NCBI GenBank assembly: GCA_019828595.1 | Contig: JAHQRK010000001.1 | Location: forward strand, 1,240,001-1,304,000 | Source: Aphanomyces cochlioides | Lineage: Eukaryota; Oomycota; Saprolegniomycetes; Saprolegniales; Verrucalvaceae | Direction of reading: 5' to 3' | DNA length: 64,000 nt | Shown: one piece after another, positions 9,358 through 20,292 of the stretch | How positions within the stretch are numbered: the stretch's first letter is position 1 | Layout: every line of letters starts with the position of its first letter | Translations under genes and position numbers: made by a program | Notes under the pieces: model-generated | Told to the model about the DNA's origin: nothing | The model's database searches: none | What the model saw: only the letters and a program-made list of their open reading frames with translations

Positions 9358-10915
9358 CAGTGCGCGCCACAGCATTGCAGCCACCTTATATTCGACACAA
9401 AAATTCCACCACTCCTATGTCGCCCCTCGCAATGATCGCGAAATGCATGTACATGATTGGCGGAATAGTTTGAGCTTCAAATATCCCGCCAATCATGGCG
9501 GAGTGTCATGAAAATGAATATTTGCAGGCAATACCGTGCGTCAGAGCATTGCAGGTCACTTCAAAATCAGCGTCATATAGCGATAATACACCTCGTTGTG
9601 AACTCAAAGGTATTGCAATAGCTAAAGTAAGATCTACTCTGACTGTCAAACACTACAACGGCATCACTAGAATGGGAAGCCAGCCAAGACTGACCGTTGA
9701 AGAGCGAGCCTCGATTGCGACGTTTCATCGCTTTGGAATGTCCTATCGGGCCATCGCCAAAGAGATGGGCCGTAACAAGGACACGATTCGAACATATTTG
9801 AAGAATCCTGAGCGATATGGGCGCAAGTTTCAAGGAAGAAAGCTCACAAAAATTGTCGGTCGAGAGTGCCGGAAGCTTTACCGCGAAGCATCCAACACTG
9901 GCGCGTCCGCACGGAGCCTTCACTCAACTCTTAAGTTGGAGGGATCGGTGCGGACGTGCCAGCGTCGGATGCTGGCGGCAGGGTTCCTCAAGAACTTGAA
10001 GCGCAAGAGCACACCAAGTCTACTCCCAAGACACAAGATTGAACGAGTCAACTATGCCAGCCGCAACCTCGAGGATCATGTCAATTGGACTCAGATCATC
10101 TGGTCTGACGAGAAAAAGTTCAATCTCGACGGACCCGATGGTCTAAAGTACTATTGGCATGATCTTCGGAAGGCCCCGGAGTCGTTTTTCTCCCGTGCCA
10201 ACGGTGGACAGAGTGTGATGGTATGGGGTGCCTTTTCGGGCCATGGAAAAGCCGAATTGGCGATTTTGGAAGGCAACCAAGATGCTGACGATTACGTCCA
10301 TACGCTGAGTGACCACTTATTTCCATTTGGTCATTCAGTATATGGTCGTAATTTTGTGTTTATGCAAGATGGAGCCTCGATCCACCGCGCCAAGACCACT
10401 ATCAAGTTTTTGAACGACCAAGGCGTTGAGCTATTTGACCATCCCGCACTCTCCCCAGACTTGAATCCAATCGAAAATGTCTGGGGATTGATGGCGAGGA
10501 AAGTTTACGAGAATGGTAAACAGTACTCGTCGAGAAACGAGCTTATTCGAGCAGTGAAGCTTGCGTGGTCTCAAATCGACCAAAACTATCTCGACAAATT
10601 GATTTCATCAATGCCTAAGCGTTGTGTGGCAGTCCTCAAGGGCAAAGGTAGTGTAATCAACTATTAGATGATAAATTGAATACAATTTACATTTGTCTTG
10701 CATCAAAATTTTCAGTGGCTGCAATGCTCCGTCGCATGTTATTCATCTAAATTTGCAGTAAATCACTCATGCGTTGTTGAATGACTCTTTGGTCGCGAGT
10801 TTGTATGTTGTAGTGATGTTTCATTCAGCTTCAAATAGTCGCAGATTACTCAAAGCTGCATCGGCCTATCCTAATCACGGCAAACATGGTGGCTGCAATG
10901 CTGTGGCGCGCACTG
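9358..10915. mobile_element. Tc1/mariner transposon
   Basis: CAGTGCGCGCCACAGCATTG begins at 9,358, and its reverse complement ends at 10,915. The repeat is about 28 bp and is continued by CAGCCACC. A TA dinucleotide flanks each end (9,356-9,357 and 10,916-10,917). The 1,558-bp element holds one intact transposase gene and, near 9,535 and 10,720, weaker internal repeats of the GCATTGCAG motif that could be subterminal binding sites. Confidence 0.93.
9672..10667 (+). CDS. Tc1-type transposase, intact, DD34E
   Basis: A 331-residue cut-and-paste transposase. The N-terminus has a paired helix-turn-helix (LTVEERASIATFHRFGMSYR, then MGRNKDTIRTYLKNP). The catalytic core shows IIWSDEKKFNLDG, VFMQDGASIHRA and SPDLNPIENVWG. 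Counting between the second Asp and the Glu gives 34 residues, the Tc1 signature. The start was set at the ATG at 9,672 (MGSQPRLTVEE), because the frame upstream lacks homology-like sequence and lies in the element's 5' leader. There is no premature stop, so the protein could be functional. Confidence 0.93.
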   Translation: MGSQPRLTVEERASIATFHRFGMSYRAIAKEMGRNKDTIRTYLKNPERYGRKFQGRKLTKIVGRECRKLYREASNTGASARSLHSTLKLEGSVRTCQRRMLAAGFLKNLKRKSTPSLLPRHKIERVNYASRNLEDHVNWTQIIWSDEKKFNLDGPDGLKYYWHDLRKAPESFFSRANGGQSVMVWGAFSGHGKAELAILEGNQDADDYVHTLSDHLFPFGHSVYGRNFVFMQDGASIHRAKTTIKFLNDQGVELFDHPALSPDLNPIENVWGLMARKVYENGKQYSSRNELIRAVKLAWSQIDQNYLDKLISSMPKRCVAVLKGKGSVINY

Positions 10916-11082
10916 TAGTCTCTGGTTTGACTCTGAAACTGGTTATCAGGACTCCGTGACACTGAGTTTTGAGCCCTACCACTGAATTTTTGCCCAAAAA
11001 GTCAGAGTCTTGGAGCAGAGACACGGGGTTTCGTGTTATATTCAGTATACGAAATAGGAGGGATTCACATTTTATTGCCGCC

Positions 11083-11470
11083 ATGGCATGGATGGATGAA
11101 GAAGAGAATCTGCTTCTGTGCAGATCATGGATGCTTCTGTGCAGATCATGGATAGCAGCTTCTGAAGACAGCACTAAAGGTTCGAGCCAAACGTCCAGCA
11201 CGTTTTGGTTGACTGTTGCATCGATCTACAATGAAGCCAAGGACGCAATTCGTCCAGAGCGAACGGCAAGAGCACTCGAATCCAAGTTCAGTGTGATCAA
11301 GCACAGCGTTACCAAGCTCGCTGGTTGTTTTGCTGAGGTAATTAATTTACGGGCAAGTGGCACGAATATGGACGATGTTTTGGAAAGCGCAAAGCAGCTA
11401 TACTTTGAACATACAAAGGACAATCATGGAAAGAGCCAACATTGTAAATTTATCGAGTGCTGGCGATTAC
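11083..11470 (+). pseudogene. NAM-associated/SANT-like accessory gene of Harbinger 3, 5' part, cut by Copia
   Basis: The frame MAWMDEEENLLLCRSW with SSTFWLTVASIYNEAK and RTARALESKFSVIKHSVTKL resembles the plant-type 'NAM-associated' Myb/SANT proteins that accompany Plant_tran Harbinger transposases. It is interrupted at 11,470 by the Copia 5' LTR. The reading resumes right after the 3' LTR at 20,490 with QDKPKWQ. A 21-bp direct duplication (11,112-11,132 and 11,133-11,153) repeats LLCRSWM inside the N-terminus. The final third of the gene lies inverted at 21,167-21,394. Confidence 0.75.
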
Positions 11471-11655
11471 TGATAGAATGCATACAATCTTCCTAGGTGG
11501 ATCCCATAAGATGGTTCAGTGAATATTTGTATCTGTAACGTAATTTCTAATCCACTTTTACATTTGCAATCTCTTGGGCACATCGCAACCGTGGGGACGC
11601 CTGTGCACGCGTGTCTCCAGCAGCGCATCGGTATCAGCCTCCACAACTGCTATCA
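11471..11655 (+). repeat. Copia 5' LTR
   Basis: Begins TGATAGAATGC and ends CTGCTATCA, giving a 6-bp terminal inverted repeat TGATAG/CTATCA that contains the usual TG...CA. It is a direct copy of 20,305-20,489. Confidence 0.95.
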
Positions 11656-11669
11656 GGTTATGAGCCCAT
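11656..11669 (+). promoter_or_regulatory. Copia primer-binding site, initiator tRNA-Met anticodon arm
   Basis: GGTTATGAGCCCAT directly follows the LTR. Its complement, ATGGGCTCATAACC, contains the conserved anticodon stem-loop of initiator tRNA-Met (GGGCTCATAACC). Drosophila copia is known to prime from a half-tRNA of this kind rather than from the tRNA 3' end, so the same mode is likely here. Confidence 0.7.
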
Positions 11670-11753
11670 GGCGAGTATACCGGTTCGCATACCTCTCGAG
11701 ACTCCCTCGACCTGGAAGTCGGCCTGGACCCTGTACATCCATACCCCACTCTC

Positions 11754-14609
11754 ATGGCAAGCATCCTCCGATCGCTGGGTCGCTGGACGTTCAGCTACGA
11801 CGCATTACACCCAAAACCTTATCTAGGACCAGATCTATACGGAATGACCAGCTATTGCGCATTAAGCTCCGAACCAGATCTCGAAGCAGGTCTATACAAA
11901 ACGAATACCATCATACGCCCAGGATCCCAAGGAGCGCCACTCACCACTCAAGTTGTTGTCGAGCGCATGTTCAACAGCAACGAAGGAAGGATGCTTGTAC
12001 AAGAAGACGCAGCAAGCAGCGCGCTTCTTGAAAACCAACAACACCACCGCTGGGGAATATTCAACCAAAAACGCCAAGAAGAAAACATAATCGACTTGGA
12101 AACTGCCTCCCCGCTTAAATCACCAAGACGCGGCCAAGCCAAACGACGTTCCGTCTGGCCTGTCCGCATCCCTCAATTGGAAGCCCAAATTGACGAATTC
12201 AGTCCGACCGGACCAGCCAATTCACTACCAAAATTGCAGTTCGAGTCAGCTTCAACGAGCCCAACAGCAAGCTCACCGACTACCAACGCATCTACGGCGC
12301 AGCACACAAATACAATCGATGAAATGCTACTCGACCAAGAGAAATTTGAATTCAAGTTACATCTCGAGCAAGAGCAGCTCGACATGAAACAACTTCCCAA
12401 ACAACGACTGTCCGAACAGCAGCGGCTCGACCCGCAGCAGTTCGAGCAGCAGCAAGCTCGCAACGGTGATCAGCTTGAGCGGCAGCAAGCTCAACGGCAA
12501 GCCCAGGAGCAACAACAAGCCTTCGAGAACCTGCAACCCTTTGCGCAGCAACAAGCCCAAACGCAAGTGCAGTAGCAGGCGCAGCAGAAAGCGCAAGTGC
12601 GTCAAGCGCGAAATCAAGCGAAGCAGCAATCGCGACAACAAGCAAAACTACTGGCGCAACAGCAGGAACAAGCGCGGTAGCAAGCTGAGCAACTTCAGCA
12701 AGCCCAGCAGCAACAAGCTTTTCAACAAGCGCAGCAGCAAGCAGCCAACGAAGAAGCAAAAATCCAATCCTTCCGCGAATCGATCAATGGACCGCTCCTA
12801 AAAATGATTAACGTGCTAACAAACTCGATGAACGATCAACTCACCGCCACGAACAATGCGATCGCAATTGTCAACCACAGACTCTCTGCCTCTGAAGTCA
12901 ACCAAGGACTAATGGCAACCGACTTCAAGACGATGTTAAAACAATCTGCAGATGACCAAAGAGGCGAATTACACAAGTTGTACAACAAACAAAATGACCA
13001 CCTGGAGATTCTTGCGAGAAATATTGACGACCGCGTGAACTCCGCAAGCGTTGGCCAAGAAAAACTCGAAATCCAACTGCAGAGCATGCAGAAGAGACAA
13101 GCAGAACGAGAACTCGTCATGGACTCGTGGCGTACAGCCATGGAGCAGGGCATCGCGTCTCTATTCAAGCAAACGCTTAAGTCACCGACGAAAGTCCCTC
13201 CAATGATGGTACACATACCTTGACGCCAACTGCAGCACCGCCAACAACCCAACAAGCGCGCGAAACCAGTTGGAGAAGCTATGGCAGCAACCCCGGAACA
13301 CCCCGCGACCAACAACAGCTCAACGGCAGCGAGCATGGCGGAGGCGGCGGAGATGGCAGCGGAGATGGCGGTGGCGGCTGGCGTGGCGATGATGGCGATG
13401 ATGACGACGATGTTAACCCCCACGATGAGGACATGGGAGTTGAAGGCGACGATGGCCAAGGCCAGCGAAAACAAGTCTATGCAAAGCGCACGCCGAAATT
13501 GAAAGACCTACAGATCAAACCAATGTTCAGTGGGAAAGAAGAGTTTAAAGGACTGGGATGTGACGTTAACTCATGGCTTGATATCTTTGAGGATGCGGTT
13601 GCCGCAGAGGAAGCGTTCAGCGGCGCCAAGTGGAGTGACGAGCAGATGTTCCATGGGCTACTCCGAAACTTGACGGGAAGCGCTAAGTCCTTTGCCCAAG
13701 ACTCTAAGAAGCAAGCGCCAACAAGAAGCTACGCCATCATGGCAGAAAGACTGTGCAATCACTATCAGTCTCACCTCACTCCGCTTGAATACCTCGCGAA
13801 GATGCAAGAGCCAGAAAGCGTCGAAGACATGGATGGAGCATCTGACTTATTTACACCACATCCAACGTCAAGCCGGCTTAGGCAACGAGTTCGTTTTAAA
13901 TTGCCTTGCATCACACGCGATTCCCAGCCAAAGGAAGACCCTATTGACTGCCATCGACCCTAAGTTCAAGGAAGAAGTGTCAGAACAACACAAATTGAAT
14001 GGCATCCTCACCAGGACTTTTGGGACAGGCATTCGAAACGAGAAGAACGACAAGGCGAAGAGCCAAGCAACAGCCGCGCAAGCAAGTGGTCAACCCAAGC
14101 CACCGACAAAGTCCAAGAATACACAGAAGACAGCAAAGACGGCAAAAGACTCCAAGAAACCGACTGAACCCAACCGCCCATGCAACATTTGTAAGGACGG
14201 CAGTCTCCACTGGCACAATGACTGCCCACTTGTCAAGGCTGGCCAAGAGTCGTTGGCGAGGAGCAAGAAATCCGGCACGGCTATCATCGCCCTTGCAGTG
14301 GACGTTGAAGAAGTTCCTACACCAATGAGCGATGAAATCGATGACTTCGACGAAGCGGGAGCAGCCTACCTCGCCGCGGATATCCACGCAAACTTCACAG
14401 AGCAAGAAGACCCGGCTGAAGCAAATCTATGCAATAGGAATGATGAGACGATGGAATGGATCCCAGATTCCGGGTGTACTCACCACCTGACGAAGGACCC
14501 AAACATCTTGACCGACTCCATCGACGCTCGTTGTCAACACAGCTGGAATATCCAAACTCGAAGCCCACTTCCAAGGATCGGTTATGTTGTGTTTGCTGAA
14601 CGGAAGTAA
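11754..14609 (+). pseudogene. Copia gag with zinc knuckle and protease, broken
   Basis: The Gag-like product starts at the ATG at 11,754 and runs into a long Gln-rich stretch. Two in-frame TAG codons (12,573 and 12,678) sit among CAG codons, after which the frame continues to 13,223. A shift then leads to a capsid-like region (13,500-13,800, with GLLRNLTGSAKSFAQ). Another shift near 13,860 leads to the knuckle CNICKDGSLHWHNDC and the aspartic protease signature WIPDSGCTHHL at 14,457-14,489. The Gly/Asp-rich spacer near 13,330-13,430 is low complexity. At least two frame changes and two stops make this non-functional unless the stops are read through. Confidence 0.8.
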
Positions 14610-15135
14610 GCTGAAACTGAGGGAAGTTCATTATGTGCCGAAATTGCAATCAAACCTCTTATCGATATCCACGCTCAACTCGAACGGCATCGACGTGCGC
14701 TTCGGTAAGAAAATCGAGTTCGTACAGCGCTCAACCGGCCACGTGTTCGCCGTCGGCAAGCGAAAGAATCGATTGCCCATCTTACCTTCAAGGACACCCA
14801 CTTCAAATGGCAGTGCCGCATACCACACAGACGCCGTCGCGATGCACGTATCGAATTTTGTTGGAACTCTACAAGAATGGCATGAGCGACTCGGCCACGC
14901 TTCAAAGCAAGCGATCGTGACGCTCGCAGAAAGGCTCGGCCCAGACAAAATGACGATCAAACGCACCATAAACGATGTCACTGCGGACTGCCTGGACTGC
15001 AAACGTGGCAAACAGCGACGCAACACCCAACCCAAGGCAGACACTGGAGAGTCGGCCCCGACTAACGAGACAGGCGCTGTCATCTGTGCAGACTTGCTTG
15101 GTCCATTAGGACCTGTTCCAACTAACTTTTCAGAC
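14584..15135 (+). pseudogene. Copia pol, gag-pre-integrase zinc domain
   Basis: HYVPKLQSNLLSISTL, EWHERLGHAS and DCLDCKRGK form the His-His-Cys-Cys zinc module that precedes Copia integrases. The frame continues to NFSDG at 15,137, where Copia homology stops abruptly and the nested Harbinger begins. It resumes at about 17,602 with SSKYVAVYVDH. Confidence 0.85.
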
Positions 15136-15271
15136 GGGGTAGAGCCAATCAAATCACGTTCTGAGTTCAAAATTGTCAGCCGACCACAGAGGGCCATTCC
15201 AGGTCATTCCAGCTATAATTGATAGATATTGGATGAAATATATATTGCTTTTAGCCAGTAGTGAATGAACA

Positions 15272-16450
15272 ATGGCTCCTCTCCAATACCACTTATTCGT
15301 CGACTTTGGAATGGAGAAAGAAGTTGTACTTTGTGTCTCGGTTCTTGCCGTCGTTGCCGCCGTTTTATCGACCTATGATGGTCGAAGTAATCGCACACCA
15401 AAGGCAAACACATTCACGGTTCCAAGCAACACCTGGAAGCTTGTAAAGTCAAGCGCTAACCTGGACGCGTGGTTTTTACGACATTTACGATGTTCTCGCT
15501 CGACGTACGCCCGCATCGTCGAGAATGTTGAGTCTGCTTGGCATCGTGTTCACCCTCCCCTCCACCATCGAAATACGTTCGGTATTGATGACCGTGTGGC
15601 CTGTTTGATTCACTATCTGACTCATTCAGACGGCGTCGAATCGACAGCCGAATTGTGTGGCATTTCAAAAACAAGAGCGTACGAATGCTGTAATCAAGTC
15701 CTTTTGGTTATTCAACTCTGTTACGTTTTGGATGTCATCGCACTGCCAACGTCGAACGACGGCTGGGAAGCTATACGAATTGGATTTGACTCTCTTGGCT
15801 TTCCCAATGCATATGGAGCTATTGATGGAAGTTTGATATCAGTGAAGCGCTTTGAAAACTTTACTGGCTGGTATTGTCGCAAAGGATTTCCCGCGTTCAA
15901 TATGCAAGCTGTTGTCGACCACCGCATGAAGTTCATGTCGTACTCGTTGCGATCTGGGAGTCAAAATGACAAGTTACTGTTCAACTTCTCTGAGTTCGGT
16001 CGTACGTGCCATCAAAAAGTGCCAAGGGGGGGGCTGTTTTCTAGCCGATGCAGGTTACAAATTGTATTCTCACATAATGACGCCATACACAATCTTCTAT
16101 GGCATGCCCGACGACGAAGCAAAATACAACTTGGTCATAGTCGCAGTCGCATGGTCGTGGAATGCGCATTTGGCTTGTGGAAAAACAAGTTTCAAATCTT
16201 TAAAATCGAGCTGCTGCATCATCACCCGAGTGATATGGCTCGCTTGATCGAAGTGAGTTTAGTCTTGCACAACTGGTTTATTGATTACAATGAAGAAACA
16301 CTTGAAATCGAGCCCAATGAATTTCCTGAGTGGATGCATATTGGTGGCGACACAGTGCTGGATGAAGATCTCAATCAAGTGGAAGGGCCGTGCGCGCAAA
16401 GAACAAGAGATTCTATCAAACAATTCATTTTTAACAATGTTGAATTGTAA
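15272..16450 (+). pseudogene. Harbinger 2 transposase, two compensating frameshifts
   Basis: A DDE_Tnp_4-type transposase starts at the ATG at 15,272; the uninterrupted frame is 392 codons. The first Asp region is YGAIDGSLI and the Glu region is SRMVVECAFGLWK. The second Asp block (ADAGYKLYSHIMTPYTI) is present only in the next frame, between about 16,025 and 16,140. A G8 run at 16,025-16,032 appears to hold one extra G, and a base seems missing near 16,138 (TTGGTCATAG). The frame is open over that stretch, but the amino acids between are wrong, so the catalytic site is lost. An assembly error in the G run is possible for the first shift only. Confidence 0.8.
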
Positions 16451-16476
16451 TCGATCGATGAAGCTCATGCCAAGTC

Positions 16477-17140
16477 TTAGTCAAACTTACTCTTGAAAAA
16501 CTCAAGCATCTTGTCGTTGACCTCGTTTGATTTGTCAATGCTCGCCTTTGTGTCTTTCATGAGGTCCATTATTTGTGACATCTGTCCCAATAGATCATTG
16601 TCAGGGGCGCTGTGGCTCGCGTTGACTTTTGCAGCCTCGATAAGTCCATTTGATAGCATTTCCCCAAGGCTGTTGAGCCCTGAGGCCAAGTCCGGCTGGT
16701 GCTTTTTGCGTCCGTGGCGTTGACTTTGGATTTCTCTTTCAATTTCCATCTTGCGTTTGTTCGCGTTTGATGCTGTTAATTCCATGTCTACTCCATCATA
16801 GTGAGCTGAGTTGCTTGCTGGACAAATTGCCATTGAAAGCTGCTTTGAACGATGTATATCGCAGCTCCAGTAATGTAGAAACCATGTCTTGGGTGTATAC
16901 AACCGGAAGCTCGACGACTGTACCGACGGCGTCGGTCGATTTCGCCATAACTAGTGTGTCGAAATCGCGCGTTGCGGTCGGTCCAGTCGTCGAGGTCACG
17001 TCGTGAGTGGCGGGTGTATCAACTTGGCAGCCTTGAGATGTGGCTGTGATGAGAGAGACATGTCGCTGAAGTAGTTGGAACTGCTCGACGAGTTGCGCCT
17101 TGGTCATCTTCGATGGCTTGGTCTTGGTCTTGGGAGGCAT
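16477..17140 (-). pseudogene. Harbinger 2 accessory protein, one frameshift
   Basis: Starts MPPKTKTKPSKMTKAQLVEQ at 17,140, with a basic front and a short leucine-rich helix. Near 16,800-16,830 the reading passes to another frame that continues AHYDGVDMELTASNANKRK and ends in a helical tail (QIMDLMKDTKASIDKSNEV). Together this is about 215 residues. The position opposite the transposase matches the DNA-binding partner of Harbinger 1, but no SANT repeat is obvious. It could use a cryptic intron instead of a frameshift. Confidence 0.55.
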
Positions 17141-18498
17141 CTTCCAAACACAGAAATAGACGTTGATGTGTTGCGCATTTACTGGAAGTTATTTCATCCA
17201 ATCATAATCCATTGGTCGAACAAGAATGAGCCGGCGAACAAGAAGAATTTCAATTTCTGCTCGTTCTTGCTCATTCTCCCATCCTTACTTGGAACAGGTC
17301 CTTAACTTCTATGGACAGAAACAAGAATAAGAGCCTGTTCCGAGTAAGGTTTGAGATGGGGTTCATCCAATCAGAAGGCCGGAAAATTTTGGCTACCTCA
17401 TTCGCGGATCAAATTTTGAGAACGAGGTATTTTACCTCATTCGCTGCCGAATGGGATGGATGAGTTGCTGATTGGAGGACTAACGTTTTTCTAGTCTATC
17501 AGAGGCATCCAATAATTTTGCCTCGTTTGAGAATGAGATGCACCACAATGCCAACCTCGTTCGAAGATCATTCGCAATTTTACTCGGAACTTCCTCTTAG
17601 AGGAAGTTCTAAGTACGTCGCTGTTTATGTCGATCACGCGACAAAGATGAAACACGCCGTACCGATCCGCCACAAATCGGACCAAGCCGACGAATTCATC
17701 GCATTCAAGGAGTTTATCGAGAACCAATATGACAGCCGGGTAAAGGTCCTACGCAGTGATGGCGGCGGTGAATATCTCTCGACCAAGTTGGACGACTACC
17801 TGCGCGCAAATGGCATACGTCGGCAGACAACGGAACGTGACACCTCTGCCAGCAATGGCCTTGCAGAGAACGCTATCAGGACAATCTTCGGGGATGCTCG
17901 GACGTACCTTTTGAGCTGCGATTTGCCGCTCTCGTTCTGGGGATACGCCGTCCGTCACTCGGTTTACGTCCGAAATCGCCTGCCCACCAAGGGAAATCCC
18001 GACTGGAAATCGCCGATTGAAATGGCGACCGGGAAGCAGCCCAAGGTCGACCACATCCTGCCATTTGGCGCATACTGCACGGTGTATCAACATCCGGACC
18101 GCAAGACTATACAACGCCGTGCTGACCTAGGAATCATCTTGGGTGTGAACGACGAGATCAAGGGATACCATGTCTGGTTACCCCAACAGCGAAAAGTCAT
18201 TGTGACCCGAGACGTCCAAGCCATCTCAGCGCCGACGCCACGCCAAGACATTGCGGAGTTCCTTACAGCACCAACAGCCAATATTCAAACTCCTGGTACC
18301 ACATCAAATTCACGCACCAATAACGACCGAGTCGTCACGCGCGGCAGGGCCCGCCAACTGGCTACCAAAACGCCTACTGACGCTATAGCCTCGGCAAATC
18401 TATCCAAAGCCGTGAGAATGCAAGAAATGAATGAGGCTAGAGTGTTCCTGACCATAACGGAACCCAGCAGCGCCAAGGAAGCTCTCAGTGGTCCACAA

Positions 18499-18780
18499 AC
18501 TGCATCTCGATGCCACTTTTTCTCCACTTTTGGTACCCACGTGCCGCACCCGAGCTGGAAGCGCGGCTTTGGTCGTGGTTCCAAGAAAAAGAGGCGCAAA
18601 ATATTGAACTATCAGGACCAATTATCACAGCAAAAGCAGGCTATACTACAAGAACTACCTTGCGATACTTCATTGAAGCTTTCAAGTGGTTGGCTTTCAG
18701 GTTTCAAGTTCCCCCACAACATTCGCGAGTATGTACTGCATGGTGAAAGCGGAAATGCTGATCTTGAGGCAGCCCAAAGA
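18499..18780 (+). other. In-frame insert with CENP-B/Tc5-type helix-turn-helix inside Copia pol
   Basis: The Copia reading EPSSAKEALSGPQ stops at 18,498 and resumes at 18,781 as PQSKVWEAAMQREL, a contiguous stretch in Copia proteins. The 282 nt between (94 codons, no stop) include KKRRKILNYQDQLSQQKQ, then SSGWLSGFKFPHNIREYVLH with GESGNAD. That pattern fits the second DNA-binding domain of pogo/Tigger/Tc5 transposases (HTH_Tnp_Tc5). A captured transposase segment is the simplest reading. Confidence 0.65.
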
Positions 18781-20292
18781 CCGCAATCCAAGGTGTGGGA
18801 AGCTGCCATGCAGCGGGAACTCGACGGTCTTGTTGCAAATGGAACGTGGGAGATAGTCGAGCGACCACCGTCTGGGAACGTGGTGTCTCACAAGTGGATT
18901 TACAAGGTAAAGTACGATCAAACTGGCCAAGTCGAAAAGTTCAAAGTTCGACTCGTGGCCCGCGGTTTCACCCAGCGTTATGGTGTGGATTTCTCAAAGA
19001 CATTTGCCCCCATCATCAAGCAAGCCTCGGTCCGTATTCCGTATTGGTCGCCGCTATGACATGTACCGTGAAGCACATGGATTTTCCACAAGCATACCTC
19101 AAAGCAGAAACGGATTACCCAATTCTGTTCGAACTGCCAGCTTCTAGCGGTGTCGACACGACCACATACGTGGGGCGACTGCTCAAAGGTCTCTACGGTC
19201 TTAAACAGAGTGGCATGCTTTGGCATGAAGAAGCCGACAAGACATTGCTTGAAACAGGCCTACATCGATCTCAGCTCGACCCATATGTCTACTACAAGCA
19301 TACCAAAGAAGGACTTACATTGAGTGGACTCTACGTTGATGATATCCTCATCTTCTCTCAAGATAACGAATACCTACAACGCCTTGTTAACCAACTCAAG
19401 GTCAAGCACCAAATCAATGACCTTGGACCAGCCAAACGCGTCCTCGGCATGAATGTTACCAAAACAGACGGCGGATTTTTCTCGATCAATACCACATGGT
19501 GCTTGATCTTTTGACCAAGCATGGTCTTACAAACTCCAAGCCGTGCAAGACTCCGATGGCTATCAATCACGGATTCTTCGACGAAGGGCCAGATGCCGAG
19601 CTCAGCACATCCGCCATGCGAGAGATGTTGGATCACTGCTCTGGCTCGCTGGTTCAACACGTCCTGACATCGCACACGCTACAAACCTCCTGGCGCGCTT
19701 TGTGTCCAAAGCCAATCAAAACCACGTTATCGGGGCGAAGCGTATCATGCGCTACCTCAAGGGCACCACGGATCACGGCATCTTGTTCCTGCCAACGAGC
19801 AATGGTAGAATGGGAATCGATATCTTTGGCGACGCTGATTGGGCCGGTGATCGGGCCAATCGGCGCTCGACTAGCGGATGCGCAATGAAAAGGCGTGTTC
19901 GATTTTGCATGACGGATGTCTCGTGCATTGGCACTCGAAACAACAAGCGGTCGTGGCCCTCTCGACCATGGAAGCAGAGTTTATTGCCGCGTCCACAGCC
20001 GCACAAGAATGCATGTGGGTAAGCCAACTCATGAGTGCACTCAAGTTTGAAAACCTCGACAAGCCGAGGCTTTGGCGTGACAACCAATCGGCCATCAAGT
20101 CAATGGAAAAAGACTCGGGCCAAACATATTGACATACGCTATCACTTCGTTCGGGAAGCGGTTCGCAGTGGCAACATCCAGGTTGGTTATTGCGAGACGG
20201 GCATGATGCCGGCCGACGTTTTCACGAAACCTATATCGACTGAAATCTACCTGAAGGCCAAACCAATTGATAAGTCTATCTCCACCTCATCG

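Larger units (their letters stand above)
15136..17601. mobile_element. PIF/Harbinger transposon 2, nested in Copia pol
   Basis: Splits the Copia integrase between its zinc module and catalytic core. It contains a Harbinger transposase (plus) and an accessory gene (minus) in convergent order. Clear terminal repeats could not be assigned. The left edge reads GGGGTAGAGCCAATCAAATC and shares GAGCCAATCAAA with 22,362-22,373; the right edge falls at a perfect 10+1+10 palindrome, 17,588-17,608. The right non-coding arm also has a stem of CCTTACTTGGAACAGG (17,283) against CCTGTTCCGAGTAAGG (17,334). Confidence 0.75.

Noticed and set aside
15136..17601. Terminal inverted repeats for Harbinger 2
   Set aside because: I compared both edges and found no repeat longer than a few bases; boundaries were set by Copia homology only.
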